Source: Oscillospiraceae bacterium (lineage in GTDB: Bacteria > Bacillota > Clostridia > Oscillospirales > Oscillospiraceae). Taken from it: DNA of 64,000 nucleotides. The position numbers and the translations under genes are program-made. The DNA lies in assembly GCA_018053145.1 (NCBI GenBank), contig JAGPMA010000003.1, positions 1 to 64,000 on the forward strand, read 5' to 3'. The notes below the pieces were generated by a model that was not told the DNA's origin, did no database searches, and worked only from the letters and a program-made list of their open reading frames with translations. Positions 32,198 to 42,646 of the stretch are shown one piece after another. Each line of letters opens with the position of its first letter. Position 1 is the first letter of the stretch.

Positions 32198-32645
32198 AGC
32201 ACTCAATTATATAGGTCTTGCAAGGAAGGCCGGAGCAATTGAGGTCGGGGAAACCAACACGGGGGCGGCAATTCGCGCGGGTAAGGGAAGACTTCTTATC
32301 CTTGCGTCCGACGCTTCTGATAACGCGAAACGAAGGGCTGATAATTTCGTTCATGGAACGCAGACGCCTATCGTCGCAGTGCCATTTTCAAAAGAAGAGC
32401 TTTCGCAGGTGACAGGAGCATCCGGCTGCTCAATGGCGGCATTCACGGACGTCGGACTGGCCGCTGTGTTTATTGAAGCACTTGCTGAAAATGAGCCGTC
32501 TTTTATGGAAACAGCGGAGCTTTTGGCACAAAAGAACCAAAAGGCGCAGCAAAGGAAAAAAGAGGCTTTGGCGCACGAGAAAAACATGAAAACTGGCGTG
32601 TCGGCCAAATCCGCCGCGACGGGTAAGAGGAGGAAAAACACATGA
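32190..32645 (+). CDS. ylxQ: L7Ae/L30e-family RNA-binding protein YlxQ
   Basis: This 151-residue protein has an L7Ae/L30e fold (about 1-95), a family that binds kink-turn [57 protein letters not shown] and [13 protein letters not shown] lysine/alanine-rich tail (about 110-151) is longer than in many homologues. GGTCGGGG precedes the ATG. It overlaps rnpM by 8 bases and infB by 4 bases, so translation is coupled along the operon. Confidence 0.9.
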   Translation: MHKALNYIGLARKAGAIEVGETNTGAAIRAGKGRLLILASDASDNAKRRADNFVHGTQTPIVAVPFSKEELSQVTGASGCSMAAFTDVGLAAVFIEALAENEPSFMETAELLAQKNQKAQQRKKEALAHEKNMKTGVSAKSAATGKRRKNT

Positions 32646-34990
32646 GTACACTAATTAAGTACAGAGTTCACGAGGTGGCAAAGGATTTCAAAATGAACTC
32701 CAAGGATATTGCTCAGATTTTGACGGAGTATGCCACAACCCCAAAAAACCATATGCAGGTTTTGGAGGAGAACGAGCTGGACCTTATTTTCGAATATCTT
32801 ACCCAGCACAACCAGATGGAGGATTTGGCAGAGGTATTTGCCGTTCCGGAAAAGCCGGCTCAAGCGCCTGTGCCGGAGGCTGAAAAGGCACCCGAAGCAC
32901 CGGCTGCACCCACAACCAATGCACCAGCACCTCATCCTGCTCAAACGCAGGAAAATAGGCCTGCTCCGCAGCAGCCGCAGCAGAAGCCGGTTGATAACAG
33001 ACCTCACATTCCCAGAGCTGTTCCGGAAAAACGTGTTATTGATACCAGCGGCGTAACAGTTAACATTGATAAATATGATGACAGACTATCTAACCTTGTT
33101 CCTGAAAAGGCTGAAAACATGCAGGGTAAGGAAAAGTTTGTCAACAAAAATAAGAACCGTCAGGCATCTATCGGACCAAAGCGCAAGCAGGAGGAGAAGG
33201 ATAAACTCCAAAAACTCCAGTTCGAGATAGCGAAAAAAGCCCCTGTCAAGGTTGCGATTCCCGATGAAATCAATGTCGGAGAGCTTGCAAGCAGAATGAA
33301 AAAGACGGGCGCAGAGGTCGTTCGCCAGCTGATAAAGCTGGGAACAATGGCATCCATGTCCGACACAATAGACTATGAAACCGCAGCTCTTGTTGCTATG
33401 GAAATGGGCTGCAAGGTTGAAAAAGAAGTCGTTGTCACTGTCGAGGAAAGACTCATCGACGTAAGTCAAGACAGAGCCGAGGACTTGGTCCCCCGTGCAC
33501 CGGTGGTTGTTGTTATGGGTCACGTTGACCACGGCAAGACCTCACTGCTTGATCGTATCCGCGAGGCTAATGTCGCAAGCGGCGAAGCCGGCGGAATTAC
33601 ACAGCACATCGGCGCATACCGTATCGAAGTTAAGGGCCGCCCGATTACCTTCCTCGACACCCCGGGACATGAGGCCTTTACCTCCATGCGTGCACGCGGC
33701 GCGATGGTTACTGATATTGCAATTCTTGTTGTCGCGGCGGACGACGGAATAATGCCGCAGACAGTTGAATCAATTAACCACGCTAAGGCGGCGGGAATTC
33801 CGATTATTGTTGCCATTAACAAAATGGATAAGCCCACAGCCAATCCCGACCGTATTAAGCAGGAGCTCACTCAATACGAGCTGGTTAGTGAAGAGTGGGG
33901 CGGTGATACGATTATTTGTCCCATTTCGGCAAAGACAGGAATGGGCGTTGAAAGTCTTCTTGAGATGGTTGCGCTTTCCGCCGAAATGCGCGAGCTGAAG
34001 GCAAATCCGAGCAGAGCGGCAAAGGGCACAGTTATCGAAGCAAGACTTGACAAGGGCCGCGGCCCGATTATGACAGTTCTTGTCCAAAACGGAACTCTTA
34101 AACAAGGCGATATCATCATTGCAGGCACGGCTGTTGGCCATGTGCGCGTTATGACCAACGACAAGGGCGAGCGCGTAACCGAAGCTGGCCCCTCTGTTCC
34201 AGTCGAAATCGCGGGACTTTCCGAAGTTCCTTTGGCGGGAGATACCTTCAACTCAGTAGACGATGAACGTATGGCACGCGAGCTTGTTTCGCAGAGAAAA
34301 CAGCAGAACAAGGACGCACTTGTCATCGCTCCCAAAAAGGTATCGCTTGAGGATTTGTATGCGCAGATTCAGCAGGGTGAAATTAAGGACTTTAACATTA
34401 TCGTCAAGGCAGATGTACAGGGAAGCGCCGAGGCTGTCAAGGCATCCCTTGAAAAGCTAGGGAACGAAGAGGTTCGTGTTCGCGTGATTCACTCCGCAGT
34501 CGGCGCAATCAACGAATCCGACGTTATGCTGGCCGCTACCAGCGGAGCGGTTATCGTTGCCTTTAACGTGCGTCCCGACAATGCCGCGCGTGATTACGCC
34601 GCGAGAGCGAATGTCGACATGAGAATGTACCGTGTCATCTACGACTGCATCAACGAAATTGAAGCCGCGATGAAGGGAATGCTCAAACCCAAATTCAAGG
34701 AAGTTATCACCGGACACGCCGAGGTGCGTCAGGTTATCAAAATATCAAAAATCGGTCTTGTCTGCGGAAGCTATGTTACAGACGGCAAGATTGTGCGCAA
34801 CAGCAGCGTACGTGTTATTCGCGACAGCGTTGTTGTACACGAGGGAACGCTGACCGGTCTGCGTCGCTTTAAGGACGATGTTAAAGAAGTTGCCACAAAC
34901 TATGAGTGCGGCATCAGCATCGAGAAGTTTAACGACGTTAGAGAGGGCGACATTGTCGAAGCCTTTATCATGGAAAGAGTAGTTGACTAA
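32642..34990 (+). CDS. infB: Translation initiation factor IF-2
   Basis: This 782-residue GTPase brings initiator tRNA to the 30S subunit. An N-terminal IF2-N domain (about 1-55) is followed by a proline/alanine-rich linker (about 75-120) and a second IF2-N domain (about 200-260). The G domain starts near 283 with [12 protein letters not shown], then [22 protein letters not shown] and SAKTGMG, followed by domains II-IV. Overlaps ylxQ by 4 bases. Length is normal for Firmicutes. Confidence 0.97.
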   Translation: MSTLIKYRVHEVAKDFKMNSKDIAQILTEYATTPKNHMQVLEENELDLIFEYLTQHNQMEDLAEVFAVPEKPAQAPVPEAEKAPEAPAAPTTNAPAPHPAQTQENRPAPQQPQQKPVDNRPHIPRAVPEKRVIDTSGVTVNIDKYDDRLSNLVPEKAENMQGKEKFVNKNKNRQASIGPKRKQEEKDKLQKLQFEIAKKAPVKVAIPDEINVGELASRMKKTGAEVVRQLIKLGTMASMSDTIDYETAALVAMEMGCKVEKEVVVTVEERLIDVSQDRAEDLVPRAPVVVVMGHVDHGKTSLLDRIREANVASGEAGGITQHIGAYRIEVKGRPITFLDTPGHEAFTSMRARGAMVTDIAILVVAADDGIMPQTVESINHAKAAGIPIIVAINKMDKPTANPDRIKQELTQYELVSEEWGGDTIICPISAKTGMGVESLLEMVALSAEMRELKANPSRAAKGTVIEARLDKGRGPIMTVLVQNGTLKQGDIIIAGTAVGHVRVMTNDKGERVTEAGPSVPVEIAGLSEVPLAGDTFNSVDDERMARELVSQRKQQNKDALVIAPKKVSLEDLYAQIQQGEIKDFNIIVKADVQGSAEAVKASLEKLGNEEVRVRVIHSAVGAINESDVMLAATSGAVIVAFNVRPDNAARDYAARANVDMRMYRVIYDCINEIEAAMKGMLKPKFKEVITGHAEVRQVIKISKIGLVCGSYVTDGKIVRNSSVRVIRDSVVVHEGTLTGLRRFKDDVKEVATNYECGISIEKFNDVREGDIVEAFIMERVVD

Positions 34991-35000
34991 CAAATATCGT

Positions 35001-35024
35001 GGCCGCCTCTTAATTGCGGCGGCC
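35001..35024 (+). terminator. GC-rich hairpin between infB and rbfA
   Basis: GGCCGCC and GGCGGCC pair around a 10-base loop, followed by TTAA rather than a T tract. A second small stem CTGCCG/CGGCAG follows at about 35036-35051. It may modulate read-through or protect the mRNA end rather than terminate. Confidence 0.4.
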
Positions 35025-35071
35025 TTAACCAATACTGCCGCAATACGGCAGGCTTAAATTGAGGTGAAACT

Positions 35072-35455
35072 ATGGCCGGCTATAGAATCGACAGAACAAA
35101 CGACGACATTCAGCTCGTATTAAGTGAGTTGTTGCGTTCAATAAAAGACCCACGTGTAAACCAGGGTATGATAAGCGTCACCAGAACGGAAACTACCGGA
35201 GATTTGCGCTATTGCACGGTTTATCTCAGCGTATTCGGGCTTCAGAATGAGAAGGAATTTAAAAAAGGCCTGAAATCAGCCTCCGGCTGGTTAAGACGCG
35301 AATTGTCACAGAAGCTAAGCATCAGATATACACCCGAACTCATCTTTGAGCTTGATAATTCAATTGAGCACGGCGCTTATATCAATTCAATCATTAATAA
35401 ACCAGGTTTTTTGGGAAATACAGATACATCGGAGGAGCAGAAGCATGACGATTAA
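35072..35455 (+). CDS. rbfA: Ribosome-binding factor A
   Basis: This 127-residue KH-like protein assists late maturation of the 30S subunit and 16S rRNA 5' end. Family segments are [61 protein letters not shown] and FELDNSIEHGAYI. GAGGTG precedes the ATG. The 3' end overlaps nrnA by 11 bases. Confidence 0.95.
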   Translation: MAGYRIDRTNDDIQLVLSELLRSIKDPRVNQGMISVTRTETTGDLRYCTVYLSVFGLQNEKEFKKGLKSASGWLRRELSQKLSIRYTPELIFELDNSIEHGAYINSIINKPGFLGNTDTSEEQKHDD

Positions 35456-36377
35456 TGAAGCAGTCAAAATTCTGCGTGAAAACGATGATTTCCTTATCCT
35501 CACCCACATTAGGCCGGATGGGGACACGATTGGAAGCGCTTCAGCACTCTGTTATGCACTGAGAAAGCTTGGTAAAACAGCTTTTCTATATAATAACCCG
35601 CAATTTGGCGACAGCTATCCATGGATAGTCGAGCCTTATTTATCACCTGAGGGATTTGTCCCCACCTTCATAGTTTCGATTGACATGGCAGACCAAAACC
35701 TGTTTCCACAAGGCTTCAAGGGCAGTGCCGATTTGTGCATTGACCATCATCCGTCAAATACGCTTTACGCGAAGAACACCTTATTATGGCCGGACAGAGC
35801 CTCCTGCGGTGAAATTGTCATGGAGGTCGTAAAGGAGCTTTGCGGGCTTGACCCAGAAGTTGCTGACCTTCTATATGTAGCGGTATCCACAGATACAGGA
35901 TGTTTTGTTTACGGCAACACAACAGGGGACACCTTGAAAGCCGCCTCCGAGCTTTGCTATGCGGGGGCTAGGAATGCGTTTCTTAATAAAATACTTTTCC
36001 GCACAAGCTCAAAGGCAAGGCTTTCCCTTGAAGCCTTGATTTTCTCTTCGCTTCGTTACTATCACGACGGAAAAACCGTTATTTCGATTGTTACAAAGGA
36101 AATGCTGGAAAAGGCGGGCGCGGAAGAAATAGACAGTCAAGATATAGCTGCTTTGCCCGGAAGAGCAGAGGGCGCATTTACCAGCGCTATGATTAAGGAA
36201 ATAGACGATAGCCACTGCAAGGTATCACTTCGCTCCAACGGGATTGTTGACGTGAACAAGGTTTGTGCTATTTTCGGCGGCGGCGGCCACAAAATGGCTT
36301 CCGGTTGTGCAATTGATAAAAGCTGTGAGGAAGCGGCCCTGCTATTGGCTGATGCTATCGCCGCGGAATATAAATGA
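35445..36377 (+). CDS. nrnA: Bifunctional oligoribonuclease / pAp phosphatase NrnA (DHH family)
   Basis: This 310-residue DHH/DHHA1 phosphoesterase degrades nanoRNA and 3'-phosphoadenosine 5'-phosphate. Metal ligands lie in THIRPDGDTIGSASAL (about 17-33), DMAD and CIDHHPSN (about 95-103). The DHHA1 domain ends with FGGGGHKMASGCAI (about 278-291). I chose the ATG at 35445, preceded by GGAGGAG at 8 bases. It overlaps rbfA and truB, so translation is coupled. Confidence 0.94.
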   Translation: MTINEAVKILRENDDFLILTHIRPDGDTIGSASALCYALRKLGKTAFLYNNPQFGDSYPWIVEPYLSPEGFVPTFIVSIDMADQNLFPQGFKGSADLCIDHHPSNTLYAKNTLLWPDRASCGEIVMEVVKELCGLDPEVADLLYVAVSTDTGCFVYGNTTGDTLKAASELCYAGARNAFLNKILFRTSSKARLSLEALIFSSLRYYHDGKTVISIVTKEMLEKAGAEEIDSQDIAALPGRAEGAFTSAMIKEIDDSHCKVSLRSNGIVDVNKVCAIFGGGGHKMASGCAIDKSCEEAALLLADAIAAEYK

Positions 36378-37246
36378 ACGGAATAATTCTAGTTGATAAA
36401 CCACAAGGCTTTACAAGCCACGACGTGGTCGCAAAGCTGCGCGGGATTCTTCACGAACGCCGTATTGGACATTCGGGGACTCTTGACCCGATGGCTACCG
36501 GACTACTCGTGGTATTTATCGGCAGAGCGACAAGGGCTGTTGAGTTTGCAGAAAGCCATGAAAAGGAATACCTTGCTGGGCTTCGCCCCGGAATCGAAAC
36601 CGATACGCAGGACATTACCGGAACGGTTTTGAAAGACTCTGGAAAAGCAGTGACTGCAAATCAGCTTTCTGCGCTTTTGCCTGAATTTACGGGCGAAATT
36701 ATGCAGATACCGCCTATGTACTCCGCCATCAAGGTTAATGGGCAAAAGCTCTACGACTTGGCCAGAAGCGGTGTTGAAATTGAGCGAAAAAGCCGTGCGG
36801 TTACGATAAAGAAGCTTGAAATCCTCGATGAGGAAGCAGGGGATTACACTATTCGCGTCGTCTGCTCAAAGGGAACGTATATTCGAACCCTTGTACACGA
36901 TATTGGGCAGCGGCTTGGAACAGGTGCCGCGCTTTCTTCGCTCAGGCGCACTGTAGCGGGAAATTTTTCGATTTCAGATGCGCATACGATTGACGAAATT
37001 CGTGAGCTTTTCGAAAAAGGCGAGCTTGATAAAATATTACTGCCCGTTGATATGCTTTTTGCAGAATACCCATCTGTTAAAATTTCGGAAAAGCAACTGA
37101 AAAAGTGCCTTTGCGGAAACTGCTTTGAAACGTCCGAAACGAACGGTAAATACCGCGTATATGACGAAAACGGCGGCTTCTTGATGCTCGGAAATGTCGA
37201 AAATGGTATTATGAGCACGGTAAAGAGCTTTTTTGAGGTGCAATAA
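36374..37246 (+). CDS. truB: tRNA pseudouridine-55 synthase
   Basis: This 290-residue enzyme converts U55 of tRNA to pseudouridine. Motif I is NGIILVDKPQGFTSHDVVAKL (residues 2-22). The catalytic Asp lies in HSGTLDPMATGLLVV (about 33-47), then PPMYSAIKVNGQKLYDLAR (about 115-133) and GTYIRTLVHDIG (about 173-184). A short C-terminal domain follows. The ATG overlaps the nrnA stop by 4 bases. Confidence 0.96.
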   Translation: MNGIILVDKPQGFTSHDVVAKLRGILHERRIGHSGTLDPMATGLLVVFIGRATRAVEFAESHEKEYLAGLRPGIETDTQDITGTVLKDSGKAVTANQLSALLPEFTGEIMQIPPMYSAIKVNGQKLYDLARSGVEIERKSRAVTIKKLEILDEEAGDYTIRVVCSKGTYIRTLVHDIGQRLGTGAALSSLRRTVAGNFSISDAHTIDEIRELFEKGELDKILLPVDMLFAEYPSVKISEKQLKKCLCGNCFETSETNGKYRVYDENGGFLMLGNVENGIMSTVKSFFEVQ

Positions 37247-37312
37247 TTATTTTACCTTTAACTTAATGGTCACGCGGCGCAAAATGTGAGTTTTTCGCTG
37301 CTTGGAGGTTAT

Positions 37313-38215
37313 ATGTCGGCAAACACAGAAAACAAAGCTGTAATCGCTCTCGGCTTTTTTGACGGCGTTCACAGAGGGCATGCGGAGCTTATCAAAATGG
37401 CAAAGCAGCGTGCGGCGGAGCTTGACGCAGCACCTGCAGTGCTTTCATTTGATGTTAGTCCCGAATCCGTGATTACAGGGCACAGCGTTCCGCTGATTGG
37501 AAGCATAAGAACGCGCTCGGACATGGTAAAACGCTATTTTGGCATTGAAAACGTGATTGTTTATCATTTCGATAAAACGACCATGGAAATGCCTTGGCAG
37601 CTTTTCATCGATTCACTTATCGAGAAGTATTCAGCCGCACACCTCGTGATTGGTCACGACTTTCACTGCGGATATAAGGGCGAGGGCAATCCCTCGAGAA
37701 TTTCCGAATACTGCGCAAAAATTGGCATCGGCTGTGATGTTATTCCAAAGTTCACGCTGGACGGGATAACGGTTAGCTCAACATACATTCGCGAGCTTAT
37801 TTCTCTGGGTGACATTGAAAGAGCAAATTACTTTTTGGGACATCCGTTTGTCTTTGCAGGAACTGTGCAGGACGGACGCAAGGTCGGAAGACGTTTGGGA
37901 ACGCCCACGATAAACCTTGACGGAGACGATGCGAGTCTTGCCCTGCCTGCGAGAGGTGTTTATGCGACAAGGGTTTTATTGGACGGCGAGGAGATGCCCG
38001 CTGTAACCAACATAGGCGTGCGACCGACCTTTGGAGAAGACAAAAAAACTACGGTTGAAACATACATTCTTGATTACGCCGGCGATTTGTATGGAAAATA
38101 CGTGCGAATTGAGTTTTTCAAGTTCCTGCGCGGCGAGAGAAAGTTTGAGAGCACCGAGGAGTTAAGCACGCAGATTGCCATGGATATTGAGGATACAAGG
38201 GCAGTATTTAATTAG
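37313..38215 (+). CDS. ribF: Bifunctional riboflavin kinase / FAD synthetase
   Basis: This 300-residue enzyme makes FMN and then FAD from riboflavin. The N-terminal adenylyltransferase domain shows ALGFFDGVHRGHAELI (about 10-25), LVIGHDFHCGYKGEG and TVSSTYIRELI. The C-terminal kinase domain shows GRRLGTPTINL, RGVYATRV, TNIGVRPTFGE and VRIEFFKFLRGERKF. The ATG at 37313 follows TTGGAGG by 5 bases. No FMN riboswitch is visible upstream. Last gene of the operon, followed by a strong terminator. Confidence 0.95.
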   Translation: MSANTENKAVIALGFFDGVHRGHAELIKMAKQRAAELDAAPAVLSFDVSPESVITGHSVPLIGSIRTRSDMVKRYFGIENVIVYHFDKTTMEMPWQLFIDSLIEKYSAAHLVIGHDFHCGYKGEGNPSRISEYCAKIGIGCDVIPKFTLDGITVSSTYIRELISLGDIERANYFLGHPFVFAGTVQDGRKVGRRLGTPTINLDGDDASLALPARGVYATRVLLDGEEMPAVTNIGVRPTFGEDKKTTVETYILDYAGDLYGKYVRIEFFKFLRGERKFESTEELSTQIAMDIEDTRAVFN

Positions 38216-38273
38216 AGCGATAGATTAATGAAAAGTTATGTAAACCATGCTATATTTTCAAAATAGTTATGGT

Positions 38274-38323
38274 AATAAAAGAAAGAGCTTTCGGCGTCCA
38301 CACCGAAAGCTCTTTCTTTTATT
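38274..38323. terminator. Bidirectional terminator between ribF and pfp
   Basis: A 21-bp stem (arms 38274-38294 and 38303-38323, GC core GAGCTTTCGG flanked by A/T runs) around an 8-base loop ends the rimP-ribF operon and also serves the convergent phosphofructokinase gene. Confidence 0.92.
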
Positions 38324-38350
38324 AGTAAATATGTTAATTCATGGTATAAT

Positions 38351-39601
38351 TTATTTAGCAACTACCTTTTTTAATCTTGCGTAGCGAGGGAGAGAGTTTT
38401 CGACAGGACGCTCGGGAGCGCCTTGAATAAGGGGCATTGCGTAGTCTATAAAGTCATTGGTTACGTTGTTTCCGCCCTCGGTAATCCATTCGAGCGGAAC
38501 CTTTTTTTCGAAGTTTGCAACGCTTCCAAGAGGTAGAAGCTTCGTCTTACAAACGTATTTTCCGTCGACATATTCGCGCTCAAAGGCAACCATTTTGCCG
38601 CTTTCGCCGCTGACAGCTGCTTCAACCGCAGTTTTGCCCGCCCAAATAGCCTCGTTTACATCAGCTTCGGAGGCAAGATGTGCGCCGCAACGCTGGAGCA
38701 GGCTTAGCTCGATGCCGCGAACCTTTGCGCCGGTTCTTTTCTTAAGCTCATCGGCAAGCTGAACGGCAAGACCGCCGAGCTGAGCGTGACCGAAGGCATC
38801 CTTCGCCTGAGCTGTTTCGGAGCCATATTCAGAGATGAATTTGCCCTCGGCATCGTGAATCCCCTCTGAAACCGCAACTAAAACCTTTCCATGCATTTTA
38901 TATATCTCAATAACATCTGCGCAGAACTTTTCGTAGTCAAAATTCACCTCGGGGAGATAAACTAAATCGGGACCCGAGCCGCAGTAGCTAGCCAGAGCCG
39001 CACTTGCTGCGAGCCAGCCTGCGTGGCGTCCCATGATTTCAACAACAGTAATCATACCAGTGTCATAAACTCTAGCGTCCTTTGAGACCTCCATGCAAGA
39101 GGTGGCTATATATTTGGCAGCACTTCCGAAGCCGGGGCAATGGTCTGTTCCGAAAAGGTCGTTGTCGATGGTTTTTGGTACACCCATTACGCGGCATTCA
39201 TAGCCGACGCTTGTCATGTAACGGCTGATTTTTTCGCAGGTGTCCATTGAGTCGTTGCCGCCGTTGTAGAAGAAGTAACGCACATCGTATTTTTTGAATA
39301 TTTCGAGGATACGCTTATAATCCTTGTCATCCTTGTCGGGATCGGCGATTTTATATCTGACCGAGCCTAGTTCGGATGAGGGTGTGTTTTTTAAAAGCTC
39401 GAGTTCATAAGGGTCTTCCTCGTCCATTATATACAGCTTATCATCCAAAACGCCTCTAATACCATGAGCCGCTCCGTATACCTTTGTAATGCAGTCCGTA
39501 TCGAGTGCTGTTCGAATAACTCCATATGCGCTTGCGTTGATGACAGCAGTGGGGCCGCCTGATTGACCGATTATGCACGAGCCTTTTAGTGCTTTTTCCA
39601 T
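38351..39601 (-). CDS. pfp: Pyrophosphate-dependent 6-phosphofructokinase
   Basis: This 416-residue phosphofructokinase makes or uses fructose 1,6-bisphosphate in glycolysis. Active-site segments are GQSGGPTAVINASAYG (about 11-26), YNGGNDSMDT (about 110-119), MGVPKTIDNDLFGTDHCPGFG (about 135-155) and EIMGRHAGWLAASAAL. The GGND and PKTIDND motifs are those of PPi-dependent enzymes, where the lysine replaces the glycine of ATP-type enzymes. The ATG at 39601 is preceded by TTGGAGG. It is divergent from fba, the next glycolytic enzyme. Confidence 0.9.
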   Translation of the reverse strand: MEKALKGSCIIGQSGGPTAVINASAYGVIRTALDTDCITKVYGAAHGIRGVLDDKLYIMDEEDPYELELLKNTPSSELGSVRYKIADPDKDDKDYKRILEIFKKYDVRYFFYNGGNDSMDTCEKISRYMTSVGYECRVMGVPKTIDNDLFGTDHCPGFGSAAKYIATSCMEVSKDARVYDTGMITVVEIMGRHAGWLAASAALASYCGSGPDLVYLPEVNFDYEKFCADVIEIYKMHGKVLVAVSEGIHDAEGKFISEYGSETAQAKDAFGHAQLGGLAVQLADELKKRTGAKVRGIELSLLQRCGAHLASEADVNEAIWAGKTAVEAAVSGESGKMVAFEREYVDGKYVCKTKLLPLGSVANFEKKVPLEWITEGGNNVTNDFIDYAMPLIQGAPERPVENSLPRYARLKKVVAK

Positions 39602-39745
39602 AAAACAACCTCCAAATATTAAACTGAAAAAATATTTTGTATGAAATGTCTCTAACATGTTGATGATATCACATTTTTGGAGTAAAATACATACATAGGT
39701 TAATTTTGTCTAAAATTTTCAAAAATAATTAAGGAGTTGAGCTTT

Positions 39746-40681
39746 ATGCCAATCGTAACAACTACAGAAATGTTCAAAAAAGCGTATGAGGGCCATTATG
39801 CTATAGGCGCTTTCAATGTGAACAACATGGAAATCATCCAGGGAATAACAGAAGCGGCTGCAGAGGTTCGTTCTCCGCTTATTCTTCAGGTGTCGGCAGG
39901 TGCCAGAAAATATGCAAAGCACGTCTATCTGATGAAGCTCATCGAAGCGGCGCTTGAAGACACAGGGCTTCCGATTTGCGTGCACCTTGACCACGGCGAC
40001 AGCTTTGAGCTTTGCAAATCCTGCATTGACGGAGGCTTCTCGTCTGTTATGATAGACGGCTCACATTTAAGCTTTGAAGAAAACATTGCTCTAACCAAAA
40101 AAGTTGTTGATTATGCTCACGACAAGGGCGTTGTCGTAGAAGGCGAAATCGGCAGACTTGCCGGCGTCGAGGATGAAATCAATGTTAAGGCAGAGGACAG
40201 CTCCTACACGCATCCTGATGAGGTTGAGGAGTTCGTATCGCGTACAGGCTGCGATTCACTTGCAATTGCAATCGGAACCAGTCACGGAGCTTTTAAGTTT
40301 AAGCCCGGAACAAACCCGCAGCTTCGCTTTGATATTCTTGCCGAGGTCGAAAAAAGACTTCCGGGCTTCCCAATTGTTTTGCACGGGGCTTCGTCAGTTA
40401 TTCCCAAATATGTTGACATTATCAACGCCAACGGTGGTCAGCTTAAGGACGCAATCGGCATTCCCGAGGACATGCTCCGCGAGGCCGCAAAAATGGCGGT
40501 TTGCAAAATTAATATTGATTCAGACCTTCGTCTTGCTATGACAGCCGGTATACGTGAAACGATGGCAAAAAATCCCGACGCTTTCGACCCCAGAAAGTAC
40601 ATGACCCCAGCAAGGGACTATATTCGTGAGCTGGTAAAGGCAAAGATTGTAAACGTCTTAGGCAGCGACGGAAAAGCATAA
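39746..40681 (+). CDS. fba: Class II fructose-bisphosphate aldolase
   Basis: This 311-residue zinc-dependent aldolase splits fructose 1,6-bisphosphate into two triose phosphates. Zinc and substrate ligands appear in ICVHLDHGDSFELCKSCID (about 77-95), FSSVMIDGSHLSFEENI, VVEGEIGRLAGVED, AIAIGTSHGAFKF, VLHGASSVIP and INIDSDLRLAMT. The ATG at 39746 follows GGAG by 9 bases; an in-frame TTG at 39737 is too close. It lies head to head with pfp (144-bp gap), joining two successive glycolytic steps. Confidence 0.95.
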   Translation: MPIVTTTEMFKKAYEGHYAIGAFNVNNMEIIQGITEAAAEVRSPLILQVSAGARKYAKHVYLMKLIEAALEDTGLPICVHLDHGDSFELCKSCIDGGFSSVMIDGSHLSFEENIALTKKVVDYAHDKGVVVEGEIGRLAGVEDEINVKAEDSSYTHPDEVEEFVSRTGCDSLAIAIGTSHGAFKFKPGTNPQLRFDILAEVEKRLPGFPIVLHGASSVIPKYVDIINANGGQLKDAIGIPEDMLREAAKMAVCKINIDSDLRLAMTAGIRETMAKNPDAFDPRKYMTPARDYIRELVKAKIVNVLGSDGKA

Positions 40682-40738
40682 CTGAAACCGAAAAGTTCGG
40701 GCTTTGTCCGAATAAATAATTGGTTCGGGAGGATGGCA

Positions 40739-42646
40739 ATGGAACCTGACACAACGGCGAGAATTTACCCCTCCTTGGGAGAGCAATATTCAAGACCATC
40801 ATTACTGCTGCAGGTGCGCCTTGCGCTGACAATCGTTCTGCTTGCCGTCAGCTATTTTGTGGAGCTTTCGGACAAAATTCTTCTTTTGGTTTTACTCGTG
40901 GCAGCTGTAATCAGCGGGTACGACATCGTTATCAATGCGGTAAAAGACTGTATGAAACGCGATTTTCTGCACGAAAACCTTACGGTGTCAGTCGCAGTTA
41001 TTGCGTCGTTCGCAATCAGCCGCGGGACGGAGGGCGTTGTTGCGCTCCTGTTACTGCAAATTTCGTATATTATCCGTGATTATGCGCTATTTAGAACTCG
41101 CAAAACAATATGCGAGGTTATCGAGCCGGATAGAAAGCTTTTCAAAGGTAATGAAGCCGACGCAGGCGCAATAACGGAACGCTCGACTGGGACGATGCTG
41201 ACAATATTCGAGGGTATGGCTGTTCCAAGCGACTGCCTTATAACAGAAGGCTCCGGTGCTGCCGATTTAAGCTTTACTACTGGCAGCGACAAAAGCGTTC
41301 GGCTGAAAAAAGGTGATTTTTTGCCTGCAGGCAGCGTTTGTACAGTTGGACAGTTCAAGGCAGAAATCACAAATGAATCCGAGAATGCGCTTTTCCGCAA
41401 AATCGCCGCAATACTTAAATCGGGTTACGGAGAGATGACGGAAACCGAAGAAAAATGGACAAAAGCGGTTAGCTTCATTCCACCTCTCGCACTTGCTGTA
41501 AGCTTTCTGCTGATGCTTGTTTTGCCGCTAATTTTCCACCTGAGCGTTACTGAAGCAATTCGCCGAGTTATAACTATTATTGCAGTTGCATCGCCTTGCG
41601 GGATTCTGCTGTCAGTACCGCTTACAATGTTTTCGGGAATCGCACTGGCACGCAGACTGGGCATTGTTTTTAGTCACGCAAAGGCAGTCGAAAACGCTTC
41701 TTTAATTAATGCGGTCGTTTTCAACAAGGTGGGCACACTTACGGAAAGAACTTACCTGGTTACTGACATTAAAACAGATAAAATGGATCCCGCCACGTTT
41801 TTAAAGGTCGCCGCTTATGCTTCGGCAAATAGCGAAAATTACTTGGCAAAAGCTATTGTTAACGCTTATGGCGAGGAAATTTCAAAAGAGCTTGTTCATG
41901 CTTTCGTTGAGCATCCAAACCAGGGCCTATGCGTTGCGGTGGATCAAATTCAAATTCTGCTAGGCTATAGTGAATTCTTAGAAGCCAACGGAGTGTCTGT
42001 ACCGGAAATTTCTTTTGAGGGCACTGTTGTTCATATGTCGGTTAATGGCATATACGCCGGACGGATTATTCTCAGCGAAACGATTATGCAGGACGCTTCA
42101 CGCAATTCACTTAATGACCTTGCTGAGGTAGGTGCGGACAGAATTGCGATGATTTCCGGTGACCGACGCGATAAGGACAGAAATGTCGCTAACGAGTTGG
42201 GTATTGAGGAATATTATGCCGAATGCTCAACCGAAGAAAAGGTTCAGCGTATTGCAGAAATAAAAGGGCGTATTGACTCACGCAGCAGGCTTGCCTTTGT
42301 AGGAGATGGAGAATGCGATGTGCAGATGTTTGTAGCTTCCGATGTGGGAATTATGATAAATGGGCTTTCGTCTCATACGGACTTGGCAAAAACTGACGTA
42401 GCTATTATGGAAAACGGCATAGGCTCGATTCCCTCTGTTATCAGAGTAGCTCGCAGGACAATGCGATTCGCGGTTGGAGGAATACTTTTCTGCTGCTTAA
42501 TTAAAGCTCTGATTATAGTATTTGCGGCCTTGGGATATGTTCCCATTTGGTTTGGTTTGCTGATTGACTCCGCGGCCTCATTTGCGGTGCTTCTCAACTG
42601 TACCCGAATATGCGCTCGGAATAAAACAAAAAAAGTGGAAGCCTAA
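40739..42646 (+). CDS. Catalytically degenerate heavy-metal P-type ATPase homologue
   Basis: This 635-residue membrane protein has the layout of a P1B-type metal pump: membrane helices at about 25-65 and 80-115, actuator domain 120-220, two helices at 240-300, phosphorylation and nucleotide domains 325-560, and two C-terminal helices 580-625. The catalytic motifs are altered. DKTGTLT reads NKVGTLT with Asn at residue 329 in place of the phosphorylated Asp. TGES reads TGSD (181-184). The metal-site CPC reads SPC (285-287). The HP of the nucleotide domain reads NY (367-368). GDGxND reads GDGECD (522-527). The reading frame is intact and the gene has a good ribosome binding site (GGGAGGA), so it is probably a maintained pseudoenzyme, not a simple pseudogene. 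It cannot work as a classical P-type pump. Confidence 0.85.
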   Translation: MEPDTTARIYPSLGEQYSRPSLLLQVRLALTIVLLAVSYFVELSDKILLLVLLVAAVISGYDIVINAVKDCMKRDFLHENLTVSVAVIASFAISRGTEGVVALLLLQISYIIRDYALFRTRKTICEVIEPDRKLFKGNEADAGAITERSTGTMLTIFEGMAVPSDCLITEGSGAADLSFTTGSDKSVRLKKGDFLPAGSVCTVGQFKAEITNESENALFRKIAAILKSGYGEMTETEEKWTKAVSFIPPLALAVSFLLMLVLPLIFHLSVTEAIRRVITIIAVASPCGILLSVPLTMFSGIALARRLGIVFSHAKAVENASLINAVVFNKVGTLTERTYLVTDIKTDKMDPATFLKVAAYASANSENYLAKAIVNAYGEEISKELVHAFVEHPNQGLCVAVDQIQILLGYSEFLEANGVSVPEISFEGTVVHMSVNGIYAGRIILSETIMQDASRNSLNDLAEVGADRIAMISGDRRDKDRNVANELGIEEYYAECSTEEKVQRIAEIKGRIDSRSRLAFVGDGECDVQMFVASDVGIMINGLSSHTDLAKTDVAIMENGIGSIPSVIRVARRTMRFAVGGILFCCLIKALIIVFAALGYVPIWFGLLIDSAASFAVLLNCTRICARNKTKKVEA

